50,355 nt of DNA from Formosa algae (GTDB lineage: Bacteria; Bacteroidota; Bacteroidia; Flavobacteriales; Flavobacteriaceae): contig NZ_LMAK01000020.1 of assembly GCF_001439665.1 (NCBI RefSeq), forward strand, positions 1 through 50,355. Direction: 5' to 3'. The notes under the pieces were generated by a model. The model made no database searches and had not been told where the DNA came from. It worked only from the letters and a program-made list of their open reading frames with translations. How positions within the stretch are numbered: position 1 is the stretch's first letter; every line of letters begins with the position of its first letter. Positions 43,793-50,355 of the stretch are shown in pieces. A program made the position numbers and the translations under genes.

Positions 43793-45083
43793 CTACTACC
43801 GATCCTAATATTAAAAATAGTAAAAACGCCAAAGCAATATATCCGATATAGGCATAAGAGCCTAACGTGGTAAAACAATAACTGAACAGACTTGGAGCAA
43901 TGGCACTTCCAATCACTAAAAAACTCATCACCTTTCCGCTAATGGCTCCTAAATGTAGTCGTCCATAATAACGCGGCCATGTTACAGCATTAATCACTGC
44001 AAATAGCCCACTCATAATTCCCAAACCAGCTACTAATCCGTAAATACCTAACGGATGAGATAATCCAATTAAACCGCTTGCCGCCAAAACTCCTGCGGTT
44101 AACATGATATACAAATATATTTTATGACTGATGTAATCACTTAAAATATTACAACATGTAGAGACTGATAGCGCAATGATGGATATGGGAATAAAAATAG
44201 CAATGGCATGAGACTTATCATAGCCTTGCGTTGCAAAAATAGACACCACATGAAAGGTGAATCCCGTAGCAAAGAAGCTATTAAATGCCAATATTAAACC
44301 AAACATCCAAAAGCCACGGGTGCGTTTTGCTTCAGTTAAAGTAAAATCCTTCACTATTTGTTTTGGAGTATCTGCCACTTTCTTAATATGTTTTCGGACA
44401 CCATCGGGAACCAGATTAAAATCTTCAGGTTTATTACGATACAATTGAAGAATACAAAAACTAAAAAGGAACAAACCTACAGCAAGAATTTGCCAGCTGC
44501 GTTCCCATCCGTGGTTATCTATCAAATAATTCATTACTAAAGGTGAACTCGAAAACCCTAAAGAAACGGTCACGCTACTTACGGCATTAACTTTCCCCCT
44601 ATTTTTATCGAACCACAACATAATCATGTTTCTAGATGCCATAGTCAGCACACCTTGTCCGCTAAATCGAATTAAAAAAAACAACACACACATGATACCA
44701 AATGGAACTGTCCATGAATGAATATCCAAAAAGGATTGCATATGTTCACTCATTTGAACAGATACTGCACACAACATTAATGAAAACCCTAGAAGAATAG
44801 TTGCACCAAAAGCCACATATCGCGCTCCAAAACGATCGAATAATAATCCGGCTTTAGACACAAAGAATGCACTCAACAACGTACCGATCATATAGGCATT
44901 GCTAAACTGATTCCGACTTAAACCTAAAGCATCTTTTACCGGATCTGTAAACACAGACACTCCTACAGTTTGTCCAGGAATACTAGCCAAAACACCTAAG
45001 CTTCCTATAACAAGCACAACATAACCGTAAAAAAAAGGGACTTTATTGGGATTGACGAAGGAGTAAGAATTGGGCGTAGACAT
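43773..45083 (-). CDS. MFS transporter, OFA-like
   Basis: A 436-residue protein with 12 predicted membrane helices. The start YGYVVLVIGSLGVLASIPGQ and the loop KAGLLFDRFGARYVAFGATI (the MFS motif A region, DRFGAR) identify the major facilitator superfamily. The general outline resembles oxalate/formate-antiporter-like members (monocarboxylate-type). The substrate is not readable. The gene stands alone, with direct repeats in its upstream region. Confidence 0.88.
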   Translation of the reverse strand: MSTPNSYSFVNPNKVPFFYGYVVLVIGSLGVLASIPGQTVGVSVFTDPVKDALGLSRNQFSNAYMIGTLLSAFFVSKAGLLFDRFGARYVAFGATILLGFSLMLCAVSVQMSEHMQSFLDIHSWTVPFGIMCVLFFLIRFSGQGVLTMASRNMIMLWFDKNRGKVNAVSSVTVSLGFSSSPLVMNYLIDNHGWERSWQILAVGLFLFSFCILQLYRNKPEDFNLVPDGVRKHIKKVADTPKQIVKDFTLTEAKRTRGFWMFGLILAFNSFFATGFTFHVVSIFATQGYDKSHAIAIFIPISIIALSVSTCCNILSDYISHKIYLYIMLTAGVLAASGLIGLSHPLGIYGLVAGLGIMSGLFAVINAVTWPRYYGRLHLGAISGKVMSFLVIGSAIAPSLFSYCFTTLGSYAYIGYIALAFLLFLILGSVVVKNPQQ

Positions 45084-45329
45084 GATTGATTTTAAAGCCC
45101 TTAAAAGTAAGCCATTTAATTGATTGTTCTTTAGTAATAGGTCCGTTTTTTAACACTAAAATTAATCCGTTTTTAACTTGGTTTAGATCTTTAATAAATC
45201 CCACGTGACATGAATAACGGCAATAGTATATTCGAATGCATCAATGTAAACCTCTTATCCTTTCTAACTTGAAAAAAAAGTCATCGGATTTTAAATACAT
45301 CCGATTGAATACGTAAATATAAAAGTTAT

Positions 45330-45767
45330 ATGATCAATTTAATGCCAAAATATGCCGCTGCAGGAATCTTAGGAACTGTAGCAATGACCATGTTTTTGAT
45401 AATCGCACCTGTTATAGGAATGCCAAAGATGGCACCTTGGGAATTATTATCAGATATCTTAGGTGTGTCTTTGGTGTTAGGCTGGGTATTACATTTTGCG
45501 ATCGGGATACTTTTTGGAATGGGATATGGATTTATTTTTGCACCCAAAATACACATGCACAATATCTGTTTAAAAGGAACTACGTATGGTATACTTTCTC
45601 TAATTATAGCACAAACAAGTATCTTCATTTTAAATATGTTATTTCAAATATCACTAGTACATGATATTGTGCTTTGGCAATTAATAGTAATGCTTGTCGG
45701 ACACATTGTGTTTGGTATAGTAACCGCCATGTTAATAGAAGAAAACAATGTACTTCATGCCTTTTAA
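45330..45767 (+). CDS. Small four-helix membrane protein, DUF6789-like
   Basis: A 145-residue protein with four hydrophobic segments. YAAAGILGTVAMTMFLIIAP and VIGMPKMAPWELLSDILGVS at the N-terminus, WVLHFAIGILFGMGYGFIFA in the middle and LIVMLVGHIVFGIVTAMLIE at the end fit the DUF6789 outline of small bacterial membrane proteins. Function is unknown. It lies 83 bases before the flavodoxin-fold oxidoreductase gene on the same strand and may be co-transcribed. Confidence 0.65.
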   Translation: MINLMPKYAAAGILGTVAMTMFLIIAPVIGMPKMAPWELLSDILGVSLVLGWVLHFAIGILFGMGYGFIFAPKIHMHNICLKGTTYGILSLIIAQTSIFILNMLFQISLVHDIVLWQLIVMLVGHIVFGIVTAMLIEENNVLHAF

Positions 45768-45850
45768 TATCATAATTAGCGTCCATATAATTAAATACAC
45801 CACATATAAATCAAGAATTTAAAAGCAATATTAATTTTATACAACAACTT

Positions 45851-46585
45851 ATGAAAGACATAGATTTCAGTAATTTAAAAGCCGTATTTGTTAACTGTAC
45901 TTTAAAGCAATCACCTGCTGAAAGTCACACCCGTAACCTTATGGATGTTTCTATAAATATTATGAAATCTGAAGGCGTTTCTGTGGAAGTTATTCGCCTT
46001 GCAGATTACAATATTCCTCCGGGAGTACAACCAGATATGACAGAAGAAGGTTATGACAAAGATGAATGGCCAAGCCTTTACGAAAAAATTAAAGCTGCCG
46101 ATATTTTAGTTATCGGGACACCCATTTGGTTAGGAGAACGCTCTTCGGTTGCGTCTAAATTAATTGAACGCTTATACGCCATGAGTGGCTATCAAAACGA
46201 TAAAGGCCAATATGTATATTATGGTAAAGCTGGTGGCTGTATTATTACAGGAAATGAAGATGGTGTAAAACATTGTGCTATGGGCATGCTATATGCTTTA
46301 CAACATTTAGGATATAGTATTCCGCCACAAGCAGATGCGGGTTGGATTGGACCGGTCGGACCTGGACCTAGTTATGGCGATACCGAATGGAAAGGCGAAA
46401 CTATAGATCCGCCAGTGGGCTACGACTCCGAATTCACCAATAGAAATACAACCTTTATGAGTTATAACTTAATGCATCTTGCCAAAATGCTAAAAGCACA
46501 AAAGGGTTATCCGGCATATGGAAATTCAAGGGAAGCTTGGGATGATGGTACACGTTGGAATTTCTCCAATCCAGAATATAGATAA
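45851..46585 (+). CDS. Flavodoxin-fold NAD(P)H-dependent FMN oxidoreductase
   Basis: A 244-residue cytosolic protein. KAVFVNCTLKQSPAESHTRN is the phosphate-binding first loop of the NADPH-dependent FMN reductase group, ADILVIGTPIWLGERSSVAS the flavin-binding second loop, and GGCIITGNEDGVKHCAMGML the third. The C-terminal part (TTFMSYNLMHLAKMLKAQKG) fits the family. It probably reduces a quinone, nitro compound or flavin, but the acceptor is not known. A strong terminator closes the transcript nine bases after the stop. Confidence 0.88.
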   Translation: MKDIDFSNLKAVFVNCTLKQSPAESHTRNLMDVSINIMKSEGVSVEVIRLADYNIPPGVQPDMTEEGYDKDEWPSLYEKIKAADILVIGTPIWLGERSSVASKLIERLYAMSGYQNDKGQYVYYGKAGGCIITGNEDGVKHCAMGMLYALQHLGYSIPPQADAGWIGPVGPGPSYGDTEWKGETIDPPVGYDSEFTNRNTTFMSYNLMHLAKMLKAQKGYPAYGNSREAWDDGTRWNFSNPEYR

Positions 46586-46593
46586 ACACACTT

Positions 46594-46638
46594 AAAAAGC
46601 TTTAATCTTGTTAATTACAACAGCATTAAAGCTTTTTT
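46594..46638 (+). terminator. Rho-independent terminator after the FMN oxidoreductase gene
   Basis: AAAAAGCTTTAAT and ATTAAAGCTTTTT form a 13-bp stem, with a further small inner pairing (TGTT/AACA), followed by a run of eight T. It isolates the oxidoreductase gene from the NhaC gene. Confidence 0.9.
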
Positions 46639-46792
46639 TTGTTTAATTTATAAGTTTATATATAGTTATATATAAATACCATAAAGAATGTCTACAAAAA
46701 ACAAGAACAGCTAATACACTTCACAAAAACACAGCCTATTAAAATTAACATTTTTTAAAGGTATTGTATTATTTAATATAGTATTTTCGCCG

Positions 46793-46870
46793 GCTTAAAA
46801 TAATTATCAAGAATCTCAAACAAGGAGATAGCAACCTGCAATAACAAGCAAGGTGCTAAAGAGATAAGCC
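46793..46870 (+). promoter_or_regulatory. Compact S-box-like (SAM-I class) riboswitch before the NhaC-type gene
   Basis: The leader keeps the S-box core in order: TTATCAAGA (46804-46812), a short P2 stem ATCTC/GAGAT (46813-46817 and 46825-46829), GCAACC (46831-46836), P3 CCTGC/GCAAGG, GGTGCTAA (46852-46859) and the closing GATAA (46863-46867) that pairs with TTATC as P1. GGCTTA at 46793 could extend or compete with P1 through TAAGCC. The usual long P2 with its kink-turn and the whole P4 arm are absent, so it is only about 78 bases. The core matches are seen directly; SAM binding is inferred. A CCAATTAATTGG palindrome right behind it may be part of the expression platform. Confidence 0.7.
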
Positions 46871-46941
46871 AATTAATTGGAACAAATGTTAATCCAAATG
46901 TCTTATTATTTGCGACTCATCTTCTTGTAAAAGCATCTCAT

Positions 46942-48252
46942 ATGGACCATACTATACCCAATACTCCAAAGTTTACCGCTTTAATTCCATTACTCGTTTT
47001 TGTACTTACGTTTTTAGGCGTAGGGATTTATCAAGACGATTTTTATGCCTTACCCTCACCTATTGCTGTTATTGGTGGTATTATCGTAGCATTTATTATG
47101 TTTAAACAGTCTATCAATTCAAAAATTGAAACACTATTGAAAGGCTGCGGGGACACCAAAATTTTAACCATGTGTTTAATTTATTTACTCGCGGGTGCCT
47201 TTGCAGCCATAGCAAATGAAACGGGTAGTGTTGATGCTATTGTTAATCTGGGCTTAGATTATATTGCCATTCAATATATTTATGTGGGGATATTCATTAT
47301 TGCTGGGTTTTTATCAGTATCGACTGGAACATCTGTTGGAGCCATAGTCGCTTTAGCACCTATAGTCGTGAGTTTTGCAGATAAAAGTAGTGCAGATTTA
47401 GCCATACTTTGTGGTGCATTATTAGGCGGAAGTATGTTTGGTGATAATTTATCAGTCATCTCGGATACGACCATTGCAGCAACCCAATCTTTAGGCGTTA
47501 AAATGAGCGACAAGTTTAAGCAGAATGTCAAAATAGCCATACCTGCTGCCCTATTCACTGTTGTATTATTAATATTTCAGGGCTTAGGACTTAAATCTGA
47601 AGCTACAGAAACAGTGGTGTACAGCTATTCCATTATAAAAATACTACCTTATATTCTAGTTATTATATTATCAATAGTTGGTGTAAATGTATTCGTGACT
47701 TTACTTTTAGGGACACTAACTGCTGGACTTTTAGGGATTATTTATGGGGATTTCTCTTTATTAGAAGCCACTAAAATTACTTATGATGGTTTTACAAACA
47801 TGACGGAAATATTCCTATTATCCTTACTCACTGGTGGTTTAGCTGCCTTAGTAGAACGCAATGGTGGAATTGCTTACATCTTAACGCATATAAGAAAACG
47901 TATTAGCAGCACCAAGACCGCAGAACTAGGTATTGCAACCTTGGTAAGTACTATAAATATGGCCATTGCAAACAATACGGTTTCAATTATAATTGCAGGA
48001 CCAATTAGTAAAACTATTAATGACGAATATGGTTTAGACAACAAAAAAACAGCTTCAATTCTAGATATTTTCTCTTGTATTTCTCAAGGCTTATTACCCT
48101 ATGGTGCACAAGTTTTAATGATTTTGAGTTTCTCTAAAGGTCAAATAGATTATCTGGATTTAGTGAGTAATACGTGGTATTTACTCTTATTATTTCTATA
48201 TACTATTGCATTTATCACCTTAAAACCGTTAGCATTTTTAAAACGCCAATAA
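46942..48252 (+). CDS. NhaC-family transporter, probable methionine carrier (MetT-like)
   Basis: A 436-residue protein with about 11-12 membrane helices. YLLAGAFAAIANETGSVDAI, STGTSVGAIVALAPIV and SMFGDNLSVISDTTIAATQS are the conserved blocks of NhaC-type sodium/proton antiporters. By sequence alone that name would be used. An S-box-like SAM leader directly upstream instead suggests the methionine-transporting branch of this superfamily, predicted earlier in Firmicutes by S-box genomics (MetT). A sodium-coupled methionine importer repressed by SAM is therefore my inference. It ends ten bases from the convergent kinase gene. Confidence 0.85.
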   Translation: MDHTIPNTPKFTALIPLLVFVLTFLGVGIYQDDFYALPSPIAVIGGIIVAFIMFKQSINSKIETLLKGCGDTKILTMCLIYLLAGAFAAIANETGSVDAIVNLGLDYIAIQYIYVGIFIIAGFLSVSTGTSVGAIVALAPIVVSFADKSSADLAILCGALLGGSMFGDNLSVISDTTIAATQSLGVKMSDKFKQNVKIAIPAALFTVVLLIFQGLGLKSEATETVVYSYSIIKILPYILVIILSIVGVNVFVTLLLGTLTAGLLGIIYGDFSLLEATKITYDGFTNMTEIFLLSLLTGGLAALVERNGGIAYILTHIRKRISSTKTAELGIATLVSTINMAIANNTVSIIIAGPISKTINDEYGLDNKKTASILDIFSCISQGLLPYGAQVLMILSFSKGQIDYLDLVSNTWYLLLLFLYTIAFITLKPLAFLKRQ

Positions 48253-48269
48253 ACTTTAGATTTAAAGTT
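48252..48269. terminator. Weak hairpin between convergent genes
   Basis: AACTTTA and TAAAGTT form a 7-bp stem with a four-base loop, in the ten-base gap and running into the kinase 3' end. It may act in both directions, but no long T tract follows. Confidence 0.35.
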
Positions 48270-49602
48270 TTGGAAGGGTAAAATAAAACGTACTGCCTGC
48301 TCCTTCTGTACTCTCTAGCCAAATTTCACCATGGTAATGAGATATGATTTTCTTGACAATAGAAAGTCCAATCCCAGAAGATGAGCCTGTACTTTCTAAT
48401 TTGGTAAAGACTTTAAAAATCTTATCAAAGTAATTGGAGTGAATGCCCATACCATTATCTCGGATAGAAAACATTAAATCGTCTGCCGTTTCGGTACAAC
48501 CAATACTAATTTCACCCGTCGGTTTATCGTTGTATTTGATGCCATTTTGAATTAAGTTCTGAAAAACTTGCTTAAAACGCCACGTATTTCCACGATATTT
48601 AGGTAAGTGATCTTGCACCTGAATCTGAATATGGCTAGGTACTAAAAGCGTTTGCAATACATCTGTTATTATCACATTAAAATCTATGGTGGTATCGTCT
48701 GATTCTAAACGTTCAATTGTAGAATAATCTAAAATCCCGCGGATTAAGAAATCCATTTTCTCTACATTAAACAAGACCTGTTCTAATGGTTTTAATTGTT
48801 GCGCACTTAAGGTGTCTTGATGATCTTCCATATACCAGCCAATTAGCGTATGTATGTTAATTAGCGGGGCTTTCAAGTCGTGAGACACCACATGAGCATA
48901 TTCATTTAAAGCTTCATTCTGTAAAGATAAATGTTGTAATAACTCCTCTTTTTTTCGTTCTTGTGCTTGAATCCGTAATTCTGTTTCCTTCCGTTGCCTG
49001 ACATTTACCAACATATTGGCATACACAAAGAGAATTTCTTTTTCGTTATCGTCGTACTTATTTATATGCTGTACCGAATCAAAACCTATAAAACCTATCA
49101 ATTCGTTATTTTCAAACTTAGGTATGGTAATCAAACTTTTAATGCCTTGAGGTTCTAAAACCGCTTTTAAACCCAATTCACCATCATCGGGTAATAAACT
49201 TACATCTTCCACATAAAACGGTACCCCTTGCTTGTGCGCTTCAACCCAATCCGGAATGTAATCCATTGGCACGTTTTGTAAATGCTCTATTTCAGGCGCA
49301 ATACCTTCAGCACACCATTCATAGGTGTTAGAGGCCGTATTATTTACAAAATCATATGAAAAGATATAACTCCTATCCGAAGCTACGAATTCTCCTATTT
49401 GGTGTAAAGAGGTATTAATAAGCGCATCTATATCAGATAAATCGGAATTAATATAAGTGGTAGAAATACTGATAAGTAATTGCTGAAAACGCAGCTGGCG
49501 TTCTATAATCGCATCTTTTTCAGATTGATTTAAAGCTGCTGGTGGCTGACTCTCAAAATGCCCAGATAGTTTTTGGATGTCGTTGGTAGGTTTGTCTTGC
49601 AT
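48262..49602 (-). CDS. GAF-domain sensor histidine kinase
   Basis: A 446-residue protein without membrane segments. Residues about 60-205 form a GAF sensory domain (IGEFVASDRSYIFSYDFVNN, NELIGFIGFDSVQHINKYDD). A short coiled-coil leads to the HisKA domain with the phospho-His in HVVSHDLKAPL. The ATPase domain has QNLIQNGIKYN (N box), IRDNGMGI (G1), IFKVFTKLES (F box) and GIGLSIVKKI (G2). It is a complete soluble kinase, probably sensing a cytosolic cue. No response regulator is adjacent, so the partner is unknown (orphan kinase). Confidence 0.93.
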   Translation of the reverse strand: MQDKPTNDIQKLSGHFESQPPAALNQSEKDAIIERQLRFQQLLISISTTYINSDLSDIDALINTSLHQIGEFVASDRSYIFSYDFVNNTASNTYEWCAEGIAPEIEHLQNVPMDYIPDWVEAHKQGVPFYVEDVSLLPDDGELGLKAVLEPQGIKSLITIPKFENNELIGFIGFDSVQHINKYDDNEKEILFVYANMLVNVRQRKETELRIQAQERKKEELLQHLSLQNEALNEYAHVVSHDLKAPLINIHTLIGWYMEDHQDTLSAQQLKPLEQVLFNVEKMDFLIRGILDYSTIERLESDDTTIDFNVIITDVLQTLLVPSHIQIQVQDHLPKYRGNTWRFKQVFQNLIQNGIKYNDKPTGEISIGCTETADDLMFSIRDNGMGIHSNYFDKIFKVFTKLESTGSSSGIGLSIVKKIISHYHGEIWLESTEGAGSTFYFTLPKL

Positions 49603-49759
49603 GTTCTAGGTTTAGTAGTGTATCTAAAATTTAACGGCACTTTTAAAGATACAATTATCCGAACTAATATAAAAATTTAAACAATAAAAGACCTTCTAAC
49701 AGCAACCGTAATACGCTAAAAAAGAAGTACCTTAATGGGTTCAAACTAACCTTTTAATT

Positions 49760-50355
49760 ATGAGTACAAAACACACCACCTATTCCAGAAGAACCTTTTC
49801 AAAACTATCGGCATTGGGTTTAGTCGGCCTGCCATTATTATCGTTTCAAGAAGCCTTAGATCCCATTGAATGTTCTGCTCCAGAATCTTTACAAGTACAT
49901 TTGTTTTCTAAACATTTGCAGTTCTTAGATTATAATGCAATGGCAGCAGCAACAGTTGCAATGGGGTTTGATGGTGTAGATTTAACAGTACGACCAAAAG
50001 GACATGTGTTACCAGAACGCGTGACAGACGAATTACCAAAAGCGGTTGAAGCGATGACAAAACACGGACTATCGCCTCAATTAATGTCCACTAACGTTTG
50101 GGATATTACAGACCCTATACAACATACCGTTTTAAAAACAGCCAGTCAGTTGGGCTTTACCCATTACCGTACGGCTTGGTTAAAGTATCCAGAAGATCGT
50201 TCAATTACAGAGAGTCAGCTACTATACGCCCAACAAGCAAAAGTTCTAGAAAGGGTCAATTCAGAATTAGGATTGGTTGGTGGTTATCAGAACAATTCGG
50301 GCATGAATGTGGGCGCCCCAGTTTGGGATTTAATACCCATTTTAGAAGCTACTAA
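49760..50355 (+). CDS. Tat-exported sugar phosphate isomerase/epimerase-like protein (5' part)
   Basis: The frame is open from the ATG at 49760 to the window edge (198 codons, no stop), so the end is missing. Residues 9-16 (SRRTFSKL) with a following hydrophobic stretch (LGLVGLPLL) form a twin-arginine signal. The mature part (VHLFSKHLQFLDYNAMAAAT, MGFDGVDLTVRPKGHVLPER) matches xylose-isomerase-like TIM-barrel proteins of the sugar phosphate isomerase/epimerase group. In Bacteroidetes such Tat-exported members usually act on keto-sugar steps in the periplasm, but the substrate is unknown. The AT-rich 49603-49759 gap holds the promoter. Confidence 0.85.
   Translation, partial: MSTKHTTYSRRTFSKLSALGLVGLPLLSFQEALDPIECSAPESLQVHLFSKHLQFLDYNAMAAATVAMGFDGVDLTVRPKGHVLPERVTDELPKAVEAMTKHGLSPQLMSTNVWDITDPIQHTVLKTASQLGFTHYRTAWLKYPEDRSITESQLLYAQQAKVLERVNSELGLVGGYQNNSGMNVGAPVWDLIPILEAT

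Noticed and set aside
45326-45628. Minus-strand 100-residue frame over the DUF6789-like gene
   Set aside because: The plus-strand frame has four clean membrane helices and its own start; the minus frame is a Pro/Ile-rich antisense product.
50098-50355. Plus-strand ORF of 85 residues at the right edge
   Set aside because: It is out of frame with the Tat-signal isomerase-like gene that covers the region and has family motifs.

Overview
The window looks like chromosome of a low-GC marine-type Bacteroidetes, most likely Flavobacteriaceae. The signs are a SusC/SusD pair with FecI/FecR regulators, two further TonB-dependent receptors, lipoproteins with Cys-Ser-Asp-rich tails, promoters of the TTG-N19/20-TAnnTTTG type, many ATG starts without an obvious Shine-Dalgarno, and extragenic palindromes that read as SERSEESF-like peptides. 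I saw no rRNA, tRNA, phage, transposase or CRISPR array.

Layout. (a) 1-1992, minus strand: three overlapping genes for a small exported protein, an HTTM-like membrane protein and an ATP-grasp enzyme cut by the window edge. (b) 2408-5200: a self-cleaving LexA/UmuD-like repressor divergent from a radical SAM protein and its DUF4130 partner, with a 23-bp palindrome between them; this is a candidate damage-inducible DNA repair or modification unit of unknown chemistry. (c) 5200-7400: two clusters of inverted-repeat elements around a DUF6642-like gene and a secreted tyrosine phosphatase. (d) 7.6-12.4 kb: a DUF2064 glycosyltransferase whose conserved N-terminus lies upstream of its first ATG, an Oar-like TonB receptor and an exported nucleoside hydrolase. 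(e) 12.4-15.2 kb: a zinc-starvation island (MerC-domain protein, second-type folE, COG0523 GTPase, a 26-codon relic of another COG0523 gene) divergent from a Fur/Zur-type repressor, with three operator copies on two clear promoters. (f) 15.4-19.4 kb: a siderophore-type TonB receptor and a convergent acyl-CoA dehydrogenase that share an upstream Fur-like motif.

(g) 20.1-35.5 kb: a 15-kb peptide or acyl-amino-acid utilisation locus. It has an ECF sigma factor and divergent FecR, SusC and SusD, then an N-formylglutamate-amidohydrolase-like lipoprotein, two amidohydrolase genes with three domains (two lacking the metal motif), an M14 carboxypeptidase and gamma-glutamyltransferase. The whole locus sits between two same-orientation arrays of a 126-bp repeat. 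The expected flow is sensing and import by SusC/D with FecI/FecR control, then periplasmic trimming by the hydrolases.

(h) 36.3-50.4 kb: an esterase, an arylsulfotransferase-like lipoprotein, a DUF2339/DUF3999 membrane pair, a thioredoxin-like protein, an MFS carrier, a DUF6789-like protein, a flavodoxin-fold oxidoreductase, a NhaC-family transporter behind a very compact S-box (SAM-I-like) RNA that points to methionine transport, a GAF histidine kinase, and a Tat-exported sugar isomerase/epimerase-like protein cut by the right edge.

The most interesting candidates are the repressor/rSAM/DUF4130 unit, the minimal S-box on a NhaC gene, and the repeat-flanked gamma-glutamyl/peptide locus. All functional statements come from reading motifs by eye; no database search was run.
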